NCBI GenBank assembly: GCA_030710605.1
Contig: CP092879.1
Span: forward strand, 40,548,842-40,612,841
DNA length: 64,000 bases
Direction of reading: 5' to 3'
DNA from: Cordylochernes scorpioides
Taxonomy: Eukaryota > Arthropoda > Arachnida > Pseudoscorpiones > Chernetidae
Part shown: piece by piece, positions 19,092 through 28,532 of the stretch
Numbering within the stretch: the stretch's first letter is position 1
How the letters are laid out: the number at the start of each line of letters is the position of its first letter
Notes under the pieces: model-generated
Told to the model about the DNA's origin: nothing
Databases searched by the model: none
What the model saw: only the letters and a program-made list of their open reading frames with translations
Position numbers and translations under genes: made by a program

Positions 19092-20267
19092 ATGCCACCG
19101 ATTGTAATTAAATCGACGATCGGACCAACCGGCGAGAAACTTTGCATAATCGAAGCCTCCTTAATAACGAAGATCCTAGAAAAATGTGGAATCGAGTATA
19201 AACTTGAGGAAACGGTTCAATCAAAGAAGAGAACTCGCGGCTCCCAATCGGATGACTCAAGATCGCCAACTAGGAGCGAGCGTAATCTGAAGACGCCTAG
19301 AATGGACATCGACGAACAAAGTCCCGCCACTGAAATTTCTCAACAAATGAACGTAGCTCACCCACCGCAAGACGATGAAGAAAATAACGACAACGATGGC
19401 CCATGGACCACAGTCACTAACGTGAAAAAACCGAGAATTCCTCCTGTTATTGCAGAAAATGTAGCAGATTGGAAGCTTCTTTGCCAAGAACTAAAAGGCT
19501 TGTGCACGGAACCATTCCAAGTCACGATTTCTGGCAAAAAGCACATAATTAAATCGAAAAACATAGGCGACTTCAAAAAAATCAGGGAGTATGTACAGAA
19601 AAATAATGGAGGACTACAGGAGGAAAAACCACTGAAAGTGGTATTGAAGGGGGTAACAACAGCCTTCAAAGAAGAAGACGTCGTAACTGAACTGGTCTCA
19701 ATGGGCTTCACTGAGGTCATTGTCAAAAGACTCCATAGACAATCGACCAAAATACCGATGAATATAGTTCTAGTAGAGCTACCGAAAAATGAACACAATA
19801 AACGAATCTATGGAATAACCGAAATACTTTACCAAAAAATAGTCGTGGAATCATTCAGGACTACAAAACGAGTGACCCAATGCTTTAACTGCCAGGGTTT
19901 TGGGCATGGCCAGCTAAACTGCTTTTTGAAGCCCAAATGCGTCAAGTGTGCTGAAGAACATCATTCGAAGGATTGTCCAAGAAAGTCGAAACAGCTCCCA
20001 CCAAAGTGCGCTAACTGTGGAGAGGCGCACACAGCCAATTACCGCGGATGCCCAAATTTTCCGAAGCCACAACAACAGCAGCTAAAGCCTCCCAGACAAA
20101 ACTCCTCTAACACCATACCTCAAGCAAGCTCCACTAAAACAGAAGAAGCAACTGTTGAAAAACTAAAGGCAAGTTACGCAGAAACTACAAAAAAGAAAAC
20201 TACTCGTTCTGACACCAGGGAACTGTACGAAAAGTTATTAGAAATTATCAAAACTTACTTACAATGA
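19092..20267 (+). CDS. Jockey-type ORF1 (gag-like RNA-binding protein)
   Basis: The protein has 391 residues from ATG 19092. An in-frame GTG at 19077 is not needed. The N-terminal third is charged and low complexity, with a QPEDDEEN-type acidic stretch. A pre-C2HC domain spans roughly residues 182-258 (KVVLKGVTTAFKEEDV to VVESFRTTKRVT). Three zinc knuckles follow: CFNCQGFGHGQLNC (CX2CX4HX4C), CVKCAEEHHSKDC and CANCGEAHTANYRGC, the usual set for Jockey/I-group gag proteins. It would coat the element RNA and deliver it to the nucleus. The stop overlaps the ORF2 start as ATGA, consistent with termination-reinitiation coupling. No frameshift or internal stop is seen. Confidence 0.9.
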   Translation: MPPIVIKSTIGPTGEKLCIIEASLITKILEKCGIEYKLEETVQSKKRTRGSQSDDSRSPTRSERNLKTPRMDIDEQSPATEISQQMNVAHPPQDDEENNDNDGPWTTVTNVKKPRIPPVIAENVADWKLLCQELKGLCTEPFQVTISGKKHIIKSKNIGDFKKIREYVQKNNGGLQEEKPLKVVLKGVTTAFKEEDVVTELVSMGFTEVIVKRLHRQSTKIPMNIVLVELPKNEHNKRIYGITEILYQKIVVESFRTTKRVTQCFNCQGFGHGQLNCFLKPKCVKCAEEHHSKDCPRKSKQLPPKCANCGEAHTANYRGCPNFPKPQQQQLKPPRQNSSNTIPQASSTKTEEATVEKLKASYAETTKKKTTRSDTRELYEKLLEIIKTYLQ

Positions 20268-22888
20268 AAGGAAAATTACCTTTAAAAATCGATTTCTGGA
20301 ATTGCAACGGAATCAAACTGAAAAAAGAAGAATTCCTAAAGTTTTTAGAAGAAAACTCAATAGACATGGCATTTCTCAGTGAAACACACTTAAAACCATC
20401 TGTCGACCTCAAACTCAGAAACTATCAGACAATAAGAGACGATAGAATCGTTGGAAGGGGCGGTGGAACGGCAATAATTCTAAAAAACTATCTTAAATAT
20501 AAAAAAGTGCTGATTCAAACATCTAACATGGAAAACACCACAATTCTAATGAAACCAGATGGAAGGGCAGTAGTGCAGATATCGTCAATATATAAGAAAC
20601 CCGATCTACCACTCCAGGAGGAAGATCTGAATCTCTTGTTAGAGAATAATCAATCAGTAATCGCTGCAGGAGACTGGAACTCCAAGCACCCTCTTTGGGG
20701 CTCAAGAACCTCCAATAATAGTGGAACCGTGCTTCATAATTTTTCCGAAAAAGAAAACCTGGACATTGTCGCACCTTCTTCACCCACGCACTACAGTCCT
20801 TTGGGAAATCCAGACTTTTTAGACATCGCAATTCTTAGAAACATCCCCTGGACTTCGAGGATTAAGACCCTGGATGCCTTATCTTCAGATCACCTCCCAG
20901 TAATCCTAGAGCTGACCTGCCCGAAGGATGAATTCACGACTAGGGCTTGCCGACTCACTAACTGGGTACACTTCCAACAAGACTTAATTTCCAGTACGCC
21001 TCCTAGAGTACCCTTGAAAACGGAAGCCAATATTGACTCAGCAGTGACCATAATAAATGATAAAATCTACAACAGCTACTCAAAAAACACAGTTATATCA
21101 TCCTCTTCATCAAAACAGAACCCCTCAACCAAGGCCTTGATAAAAAAAAAAAATAAAGCTCGTAAGAGATGGCAAGCAACCTGGGATCCAGCCCATAGAG
21201 CCATTTATTTAAACCTACAGGGAAAAGTTAACAAAGCCCTCAAATCCGACTCCACCGAGAACTGGAATCAATTCATACACAAGATTGAATCAAGCCCAAA
21301 GGACTTCTGGAGAAAAACAAAACCCATCAGGAAAAAAACGGAAAGGATCTCAAGTTTAGTAACGAACGGCAAAACCTTATTGACCGACAAAGAAATCGGA
21401 AATGAACTTGCAGAACACTTCTCCAACCAGTTCTCCAAGGAAAAAGAAGAAGACCAACCAAATATAACTTATAATCACCAACAAGAAAAAATGCTCACAA
21501 TGACGACACCAAATGAAGTCAAAGAAGTGATTAAATACTTAGCTAACCACAAAGCTCCTGGCCATGACAATATCACTCCGCAAATGGCCAAGAATCTTCC
21601 CATCAAATGGATTGTATTTCTAGCTGGAGTATTCAACGCCGCACTGCACTTGTGTTACTACCCCAAAGTCTGGAAGCATGCTATCATAATTCCAATTCCA
21701 AAAAAATCCGCTAAATTCCCTGAAGATCTAAGACCTATCAGCCTCCTCTCCACCATCGGCAAAATTTACGAAAGAATTATTCTACGTAGACTTCATATGT
21801 ACTTGGACAACTCTAATTTCATCATCCCGCAGCAATTCGGATTTAGAAGGGGGCATTCAACAACTCACCAACTCATTGCAGTTCTGGACTACATCCAGAT
21901 AAGAAGATCCCACAAGGAAGTGGTAGGTGCTGTCTTTCTAGATTTTGCGAAAGCATTTGATAAAGTTTGGCATAATGGCCTTATAAAGAAACTCACAAAA
22001 CACCAGTTCCCAAATGACATTATCAATTTTATGCAGAATTATCTACAGGGCAGGACATTTTCAGTCAAGCAAGGAAATTTTATAACTGAACCAAAGCCAA
22101 TCCAGACTGGAGTACCTCAAGGCTCTATCCTCGGACCCTACCTTTTCAATATTTACATTAATGACATCCCACTGCACTCTAAATGTAAACTTAAGCTCTT
22201 CGCAGATGACACAGCAATTTTATTCAACTCTAAATCAGTCAACCTATTGGTTACTCAGCTTCAGAGTTACCTATATGACATAATCAAATGGTGCGATGAG
22301 TGGAAACTAGACATTAACCCAACTAAGACTCAAGCAATAGTTTTTCCCCCAAGAGATAACAAAAAATTCAAGCCACAAACCAACTTGACAGTAAACTCAA
22401 GCACTATTAGTTGGGCCGACCATGCCAAGTATCTTGGTGTCACTTTGGATTCGAAATTAAAATTTAACCTACATGTCCAAAACACCATAAAAATGGCAAA
22501 GATAGCCAAAATATCTCTATCAAGCCTGCTTAATTTTAAAAGTAATTTAACAACAAAGCATAAATTCACCTTGTACAAAACCTGTATTCTACCCATCATC
22601 ACGTACGCACTACCAGTCTGGGGCAAATATATCACACCTACGGATAAAAAAAGAATAGATGCCTTCATGAGGATTTTCTTACGAACCACTATAGGAGCCC
22701 CATTCAATCTTTCAAACAAAATTCTCAAAGAAGATCTCAACCAGCCTAATATAGAAGAGATTTATCAAGACTCTGCTACAAGACTATTCTCGCAATTTCA
22801 AAAATCCTCAAATACAACTATACAAGAAATTGTTCAAAACCAAGGTGACCTCAGCCACCGAATCCGACGACCTGGACCCAATGGCTAG
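20264..22888 (+). CDS. Jockey-type ORF2 (endonuclease-reverse transcriptase)
   Basis: The protein has 874 residues. The N-terminal apurinic-like endonuclease occupies about residues 5-225, with FWNCNG, SETHL, GGGTAII, GDWNSKHPLWGS and the catalytic SSDHLPV. The reverse transcriptase spans about 420-690, with NHKAPGHDNI, RPISLLSTIGKIYERI, QFGFRRGHSTTHQ, FLDFAKAFDKVWH, GVPQGSILGP and the active-site FADDT near residue 646. The C-terminal part has a WGKYITPTDKKRID-like thumb region and no RNase H domain, as is normal for Jockey. It would nick target DNA and reverse transcribe the RNA in place. It starts within the ATGA overlap with ORF1 and is full length for the clade. Confidence 0.92.
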   Translation: MKGKLPLKIDFWNCNGIKLKKEEFLKFLEENSIDMAFLSETHLKPSVDLKLRNYQTIRDDRIVGRGGGTAIILKNYLKYKKVLIQTSNMENTTILMKPDGRAVVQISSIYKKPDLPLQEEDLNLLLENNQSVIAAGDWNSKHPLWGSRTSNNSGTVLHNFSEKENLDIVAPSSPTHYSPLGNPDFLDIAILRNIPWTSRIKTLDALSSDHLPVILELTCPKDEFTTRACRLTNWVHFQQDLISSTPPRVPLKTEANIDSAVTIINDKIYNSYSKNTVISSSSSKQNPSTKALIKKKNKARKRWQATWDPAHRAIYLNLQGKVNKALKSDSTENWNQFIHKIESSPKDFWRKTKPIRKKTERISSLVTNGKTLLTDKEIGNELAEHFSNQFSKEKEEDQPNITYNHQQEKMLTMTTPNEVKEVIKYLANHKAPGHDNITPQMAKNLPIKWIVFLAGVFNAALHLCYYPKVWKHAIIIPIPKKSAKFPEDLRPISLLSTIGKIYERIILRRLHMYLDNSNFIIPQQFGFRRGHSTTHQLIAVLDYIQIRRSHKEVVGAVFLDFAKAFDKVWHNGLIKKLTKHQFPNDIINFMQNYLQGRTFSVKQGNFITEPKPIQTGVPQGSILGPYLFNIYINDIPLHSKCKLKLFADDTAILFNSKSVNLLVTQLQSYLYDIIKWCDEWKLDINPTKTQAIVFPPRDNKKFKPQTNLTVNSSTISWADHAKYLGVTLDSKLKFNLHVQNTIKMAKIAKISLSSLLNFKSNLTTKHKFTLYKTCILPIITYALPVWGKYITPTDKKRIDAFMRIFLRTTIGAPFNLSNKILKEDLNQPNIEEIYQDSATRLFSQFQKSSNTTIQEIVQNQGDLSHRIRRPGPNG

Positions 22889-23042
22889 CTGACAGCCAAA
22901 CACCCAACAACTGCCCTCCTGTAAGGTTCGGGGGGCCACTCCAGCATCACAACTCGCCATGTGTAAATAATCTGGACAAGGTGACTCGCGAGCTGTGCTC
23001 GAATGTAACACCTGCAAATTGAGATGAAATAAATAAATAAAA

Positions 23043-23050
23043 TAATATTA

Positions 23051-23087
<37 letters not shown>

Positions 23088-23115
23088 TATTATTATTATT
23101 ATTATTATCATTAGA
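23043..23115. repeat. (TAA)n/(ATT)n microsatellite
   Basis: TAA repeats switch to ATT repeats, forming an AT-rich palindrome. It abuts the 3' target duplication of the LINE. Confidence 0.85.
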
Positions 23116-24149
23116 TAATGATAATGATCATAATGATGATGCGCGCGCATCCGTGACAGAACCGGCCGGCCGGCCCATGACGGTCGTGACTATATATGTT
23201 GATATTCGAAATTTTTATAAATATTTATGTTTATTTACAATATTAAAGGACCTCGTATACAGTGGCTTCCACCGCGGGAAAGACTTGGCCAAAGATGGAC
23301 CGCCAGAGTTCTTTCCTACAGAGAAGACAGGTCGATAAGATGGCTGGCATTGCCTACCTCAGGTCCAAGATGGTAGTTGTAGATGGTCGTCTTCTCAAAA
23401 GGGACAATTGAAACAATTATATTGACAAATAGTCAATATTACCTAAGACGAATGGGAATGTATACAATGATTCATGAGCGAGAAAGACTCTACCATCTTT
23501 CAAGGTCATCTTCCAAGCGAAGAGGGTGTCTTCTTGGACCTGGAGGGGATCGTTTTGGAGAGAGAAAGGTGTGCGAGAGTAAAATTACAAATTTTAGATA
23601 AGCATTCAGATATAACTGGATATATTTGAAGTATTTCAGCTCTTATATTTTATTATAAATTATTATATAAAGCAAGAAACATATCCTCGGGAAGAAGCCG
23701 CTTAATATTTTATTATAAAAGTAGAACTTAAGAGAGATATTAGCTAAACTTCTATCAATAGCAGTCTTTGAAAGGGCTATCGTTCAAAACAGTACAAAAC
23801 ATAGTGTTTTCAAATATTTTATTTAATAAGTTTTATTTACCCAATATTTCGATGGACCAATTTTCCATCTTTTACGAAATTTTTGTTTTGAAGCACACAG
23901 CAGGTCGCGGTGAGCCACAGACGTCTTACAAGTTTGTTGGGCGATAAACCATCTATGATATACATTTTAAACAAATTTAAATATAAACAAAAGAAAATCA
24001 ATGTAATATATATAGCAATTCAATTAATTAAAGTGAAATATATATAATATTTTTCAAAGAGAAATATATAATATGTATTACCTTTCATATTTGGCCAATA
24101 ACTAGGCATATATGTTGGATTTAAAGTTTTGAACTAGCGTATAACTTAT
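23116..24149. other. Non-coding region with one hammerhead-like relic
   Basis: The third copy of the GC-rich block (GCGCGCGCATCCGTGACAG) lies at 23138-23198, with an enlarged CCGGCCGGCCGG palindrome. On the minus strand about 23845-23890, GATGG...CCATC followed by GAAATATTGGG resembles the degenerate Penelope-type end at 2796-3169. No convincing gene; the open frames at 23153-23601 are unassigned. Confidence 0.4.
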
Positions 24150-24297
24150 GAAAAAGGCATCTCCTTATCGTGCAACTGAAGGTTTCTGATGGCTTGCGTC
24201 ATCTATCGGAATAAATATCAACTATTCTCGTTGACTTCTAATTATTCCAGAATTGGCCAATTACTCATTCTTGATTAATCAAGAAAAGCTAACCACG
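24150..24297 (-). repeat. Retrozyme fragment ending at the ribozyme cleavage site
   Basis: This segment matches the retrozyme unit of 26353-26952 from AAAAAGGCATCTCCTTAT to AGCTAACCACG. The match stops at the base corresponding to the predicted hammerhead self-cleavage position, so the ribozyme core is missing. The B copy is 47387-47533. Confidence 0.75.
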
Positions 24298-24886
24298 TAC
24301 GTTTTTTCACATAGTGTAAAACTGTTTGTTAAAATAGCGACGTTCGGCCTCTCAAAATATTACGTTTATTTTCAAATAAATTTTCGGATCAAATTCAATA
24401 TACGTTTCATCATTGTGCATTTAACCTGTGGTTTTCAATGAATTTCTCAACCTATTTTATACACTTTGGGTTAAGTAGGGCTATCCTAAATAGAGTGCTC
24501 AGAAATGTAGGTAAATATCGGAGCGTGCAACCCTAGTTAACCTAAGGCATCAATAATGCGGAACACCAAACAGTGCCGTTTATGGCGCACGCTAGGCTGC
24601 CTGCCTGCATGCCTGGTGCTATAAGGAGGTCGGTCTCTAAGTCTGTTCCACATTCTGAGAAAGCACGTCGAGGTTCCGTGAAATAATCTCCGGGTAGCGT
24701 GGTCACTTACTTGTGGCAAATTGGGAGTCTTTGATGATTGATGTCTCTCCTGTTGAATCTCAATCGACTGACCTGTTTCATTCTTGCAGGACACTTCTTT
24801 CTTTCTTTCTTTAAGAGGGTCACTAAAGTACTTTAGAGTTTATTTTTTTTAATATAAATTATTCCAATATGTATTCAAACTAGAGT
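24298..24886. other. Unassigned, includes a weak ORF on the minus strand
   Basis: The minus frame at 24537-24794 (85 residues, with FLRMWNRLRDRPPYS) faintly resembles the C-terminal F-x-R-x-x-x-x-W-N motif of some LINE reverse transcriptases. It is interrupted by a 4 bp indel in copy B, so coding is unlikely. A TTTC tetranucleotide run lies at 24797-24812. Confidence 0.35.
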
Positions 24887-25167
24887 AGAACTTCCAGAAG
24901 AGGACTTTCCGCCTAGGGAACACCTCTCCACAAAGGACAGTTTTCATTGTCAAAAAATTACCTTTTAATATAAATTATTCCATTATGTTTTCAAACTACA
25001 GTAGAACCTCCATGAGAGGACATTACGGCTAGAAGACACCTCTCTATAAAGGACAGTTTTCATTGACAAAAAATTACCATTTCAACAACTATCCGGTAAG
25101 AGGACACCTCTTCATAAAGGACACTTTTACTCTGTGACTAGGTAGCCTTTACAGATAGGGTTTACTG
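24887..25167. repeat. Two tandem MITEs with CAGTAGAACC-type termini
   Basis: The first partial copy runs 24887-24985 and the second 25003-25167. They share GTAGAACCTCC, AGGACATT, ACACCTCTC.ATAAAGGACAG and a right end AGGGTTTACTGTA. The termini and TA context fit pogo/Tigger-type non-autonomous elements. The B copy is about 48114-48397. Confidence 0.65.
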
Positions 25168-25699
25168 TATATCGTTTTTCTATAGATACACATAGGGATA
25201 CCTGTAGAGAACGATATCCAAATTTTACTTTGGAATAATAGCGATTGTTTATTGAGCCTCAGTTAAGATATCTCTGGTCAATTATCGTAAGTATGACTTC
25301 TCTCTTGACAAACTGTGTGTATTTATCGATATCTCTTAGTGGAAGACAAATATTCTAATTTCCACAGTTAAATCTTAGATATCTTATTACCTATCATGAG
25401 CGGCCATTTATTTGAACGACCTACTCTATATTAAGTTGGTACATAATTATTTTTGAAGCCTTTTTGGGTCTTTTTATTTTAATTTACGTTTTTTAAAATT
25501 ATTATTATAATGAGAATACACTCCTTTCGCTATATTATATGCGTGGCCACTTCGAAAAAGATATTTTCACATAGCAACTTTCTTAATAATGATCCATCCT
25601 AATATGTAGGAGGGTACACAATTGTTCTTGAATTTAGAAATTGCTTTTGGAAGACAGATAAAAGTACACTTATAAATAAATGATGAGCCATAGCCCCAT
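25168..25699. other. AT-rich stretch, nothing recognised
   Basis: No gene or terminal repeat identified; same content in copy B (48398-48923). Confidence 0.4.
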
Positions 25700-25856
25700 T
25701 TGATTACTTACACTCGCTGGTGGGGTTGGACTTTTACAAGAATCGGGGGCCATTGGAGCATTTTTTTTAATCAGAAAAAAAGTGCTCAATGCGGGAATCG
25801 AACCCGGGTCCTAGCGGTCGAAAAACCAATGGTTCAGACCATCCTTCCACCGTCCT
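25700..25856 (-). repeat. SINE head and body on the minus strand
   Basis: The complement has the tRNA-like head with GGTTCGATTCCCGC and TGGTCTGAACCATTGG, followed by the body. The 3' tail is missing. The B copy is 48926-49083. Confidence 0.75.
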
Positions 25857-26352
25857 CTATTTACATCGTTAAAAATCGATTTGATATCAACTATAAATGT
25901 AGTGTAAGAATTCTATGATGGTAAAAGTGACAGAGATTTTTAAAACCTTAAATATTCCATGTCATCTTAGTAGAAAAAGAAAGATACCCCTTCCGCCAAG
26001 TAAATCTATCAGTAGATGTACTTTCCAATGACAGTCCAATTATAAACGAAGCCTTTTAAAAAAGAAAGTTGGAGATTAATTTATCAAAAGTTTCAAATAA
26101 AATGAGAGGAAAAATGAAACTAATTGAATTTTGTTTAAATTTGATAAATTAGTTTGCTGGGAGAAATGTTTCTAATTGATCTTCACCTTGATTAGTTTAT
26201 TGTGCTTTTTCTGTCTCTATTTAGGTAGAAAAAGTTTTAAACTTTTAAGTAAAAAATATTTTTTAGAAACTTTTGATATTGTTCTTTATACTTAAAAAAA
26301 ATATATATATATATATATTTCTATATAAATATTCAATATATATATATATATT
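25857..26352. other. AT-rich stretch with an (AT)n tract
   Basis: Nothing coding is visible. The AT run at 26300-26350 differs in length from copy B. Confidence 0.4.
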
Positions 26353-26491
26353 AAGAAAAAGGCATCTCCTTATTGTGCAACTGAAAGTTGCTGATGGCTG
26401 GCGCCATCTATCGGAATAAATATCAACTATTCTCGTTGATTTTTAATTATTCCTGAATTGGCCAAATACCCATTCTTGATTAATCAAGAAA

Positions 26492-26545
26492 AGCTAACCA
26501 CGGACGCGTTTCGAGCTGTTGGCCCTCATCAGCGTGGTGCAAGCT
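26492..26545 (-). ncRNA. Hammerhead ribozyme 1 (type I)
   Basis: In order on the minus strand: stem I AGCT...ACCACG, core CTGATGA, stem II GGGC with loop CAACA and GCTC (one G-U pair), GAAA, stem III ACGCGT, cleavage triplet GTC, then stem I partner CGTGGT and AGCT. All invariant core bases are present. Cleavage is predicted between the complements of 26503 and 26502. Confidence 0.88.
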
Positions 26546-26833
26546 GTACCTCAACGACCAAAAAAAAAATTGGTCATTAAGGCATCCTGAAAAATCATGA
26601 AACGGGTTGTTAAGGCCAGAATTGCGTGAGGACGCTACACAATGTGAAAAAATAGTACAAATGTAACATTGTACTGGGATAAGGTGCATAGATTAAGAGA
26701 AAGGCATCTCCTTATTGTGCAACTGAAAGTTGCTGATGGCTGGCGCCATCTATCGGAATAAATATCAACTATTCTCGTTAATTTTTAATTATTCCTGAAT
26801 TGGCCAAATACCCATTCTTGATTAATCAAGAAA

Positions 26834-26887
26834 AGCTAACCACGGACGCGTTTCGGGCTGTTGGCCCTCATCAGCGTGGTGCAAGCT
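26834..26887 (-). ncRNA. Hammerhead ribozyme 2 (type I)
   Basis: The same fold as the ribozyme 342 bp upstream, with a fully Watson-Crick stem II (GGGC/GCCC). Stem III is only the self-complementary ACGCGT, too short for a stable hairpin, so two ribozymes may pair through it. Cleavage is predicted between the complements of 26845 and 26844. Confidence 0.9.
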
Positions 26888-26959
26888 GTACCTCAACGAC
26901 CAAAATAATTGGTTATTAAGGCATCCTGAAAAATCATGAAACGGGTAGTTATATATATA

Positions 26960-27143
26960 TAGTAGAACCTCCATGAAAGGACATTCACGTTAGAGGACAC
27001 TTTTCTACAAAGGGCAGTTGTTATTTGCAAAATTATCTTTTTTACTATTTAGCAACTCTCCGGTAAGAAGACACCTCTCTCTAAAGGACACTTTGACTCT
27101 GCAATTAGGGTCCTTTACTGTATATTTTATTGGTTCTACTGTA
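26960..27143. repeat. MITE with GTAGAACC termini
   Basis: The left end TAGTAGAACCTCC and right end GGTTCTACTGTA are inverted repeats. The interior repeats AGGACA and ACACCTCTC wording seen at 24887-25167. It interrupts the right end of the retrozyme. The B copy is about 50121-50301. Confidence 0.75.
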
Positions 27144-27443
27144 TATATATGTGTCGTAATATCACGTGCAGAAATGTATCTTATAGAAATATATAAAGAA
27201 TGATAGCCTCTGTGTGTGGAAGTATAGGGAGAGGAAAGAGAAGGTTGGCTAGTCAGATCACACCCCTATTCGACCACGTGTCCTGCCTTCTGAAATGACA
27301 TTTCGGGGGAACTGGGATTATTTACCCCTTTGCGGTCACTATTTTAGCGTACTGAGTATAGTTTAAAATAGTCTGAATATGATTATCAAGGTATAGTCCG
27401 AACTGACCGATTGTTGAAGACTCTTTGCCCAGTAAGCAATATA

Positions 27444-27603
27444 CAGTTAAACCTGTCTATATCGCCCCCTCTTGGGATTCACCAAAATTGGGTGCTATAG
27501 AGAGGGGGTGCTATAGACAGGTCACTTTTAATGTAAATCGCATCGTACTACGTATTTAAAATGGGGCGCTATTTAGAGGGGGCGCTATAGACAGGTTTAA
27601 CTG
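27444..27603. repeat. 160 bp MITE with CAGTTAAACC termini
   Basis: Perfect-looking inverted termini CAGTTAAACCTGTCTATA and its complement enclose GGGGGCGCTATAG-type blocks, flanked by TA on both sides. Typical of pogo/Tc1-superfamily MITEs. The B copy is 50609-50768. Confidence 0.85.
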
Positions 27604-27735
27604 TATATAAGACGCACAATTTCCTTTATAAATTTCATTGAAACAATATATTTAGCTTATCACCCCAGTCCATAACATATTATCGGTGATAGAATATACG
27701 CTTCAACACTAGTTTGGACAAGTTAAGACAAAAAG

Positions 27736-27790
27736 CCAGCTCTATATACGATGGTTTCGGGCTATGTCCCTCATCAGTACAGGGGCAGCC
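27736..27790 (-). ncRNA. Second hammerhead ribozyme family, copy A
   Basis: On the minus strand: stem I CTGTA, core CTGATGA, stem II GGG with loop ACATAG and CCC, GAAA, stem III ACCATCGT, triplet GTA, and stem I partner TATAG. In this copy the stem III palindrome is broken by one base relative to copy B (ACCATGGT). Only one repeat of the surrounding element is visible. Confidence 0.75.
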
Positions 27791-28532
27791 TCGATTTCAT
27801 GATATCTTACGAGGGGAATTATGAAATCGGTCGAATTTACCAAAAAGGTGTGAAAGCTGGTGAAACGCGGCAGTGCCAATTTTCAGGCCATAATACAACA
27901 TAAAGTTGCAGGGGGATTTATTTTTTAAGGGAGAGAGGTGCTCCATTTGGTATATATATAAGGAGATACTAATTATTACCCATTAGTATCTCCATAAATA
28001 TATTATTAAATCTATCATTTTGTTTCATTTCAAAATATTTATTTTTCGAATTATTTCACTACTTTAGAGTAATAAAAAATGATACAATTATAATGAATAA
28101 TATTTGTTAAAAACATTTTTATGGCAAAAAATAATTGGAAAGAAACCAATATAAACCGGATATTAATTATAAAAACTATATCAACTGATTATTTATATTA
28201 TGCTTATTGTACATATTGCCAGACACTTCTTTCTTTTGTATAGTTATTTTTTCTTACTTTCTCATTGTTAACATCATATGACTATTCTATTCACGGCCTA
28301 AAATTAGTGCGTATATATGTATAGACAAATGTAAAGGCATACATGTATGACAGCGCAAGTGTCCCTAGGGGGACATAGCGCTTTAAATTGATATACAATA
28401 AAAATGTCATTTGATTTGAAAAATATTTTTATTTTATTCATATATGCGCAAGTTAAAATTTACTCAAATATATAAATCATGGGCATTTCTCAGGTCATGC
28501 GGATTTTTAAGATTAATAATTTTATAGGTAAA
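27791..28532. other. Non-coding, includes an inverted copy of the 6735 repeat
   Basis: Probably includes the body of the second hammerhead element up to about 27960. The segment 28318-28386 is the reverse complement of 6735-6800. No gene. Confidence 0.45.

Larger units (their letters stand above)
19068..23041 (+). mobile_element. Jockey-like non-LTR retrotransposon with two intact ORFs
   Basis: The element is flanked by the 13 bp duplication ATAATATTAATAT (19055-19067 and 23042-23054) and ends in an (AAAT)n tail. It has a very short 5' leader of 24 bp, so it may be slightly 5' truncated, but ORF1 and ORF2 are both uninterrupted. It is absent from copy B, where a different LINE occupies the same target. 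This is the only apparently coding-competent element in the window. Confidence 0.9.
26353..26952 (-). mobile_element. Hammerhead retrozyme dimer (342 bp unit)
   Basis: Two direct copies of a non-coding unit with a 342 bp period (GGCATCTCC at 26361 and 26703). Each carries a complete hammerhead ribozyme on the minus strand. The region between the two predicted cleavage sites is exactly 342 nt (26503-26844). Copy 1 is truncated at its left end and copy 2 ends at GAAACGGGTAGTT. This matches the known design of animal retrozymes: small tandem repeats transcribed, self-cleaved and circularised, then spread by a partner reverse transcriptase. No ORF. The B copy is about 49535-50112. Confidence 0.85.

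Noticed and set aside
24537-24794. 85-residue minus-strand ORF with an FLRMWNRL motif
   Set aside because: The similarity to LINE C-termini is weak, and copy B has a deletion (GCCTGCCTGCATG versus GCCTGCATG) that changes the frame end.
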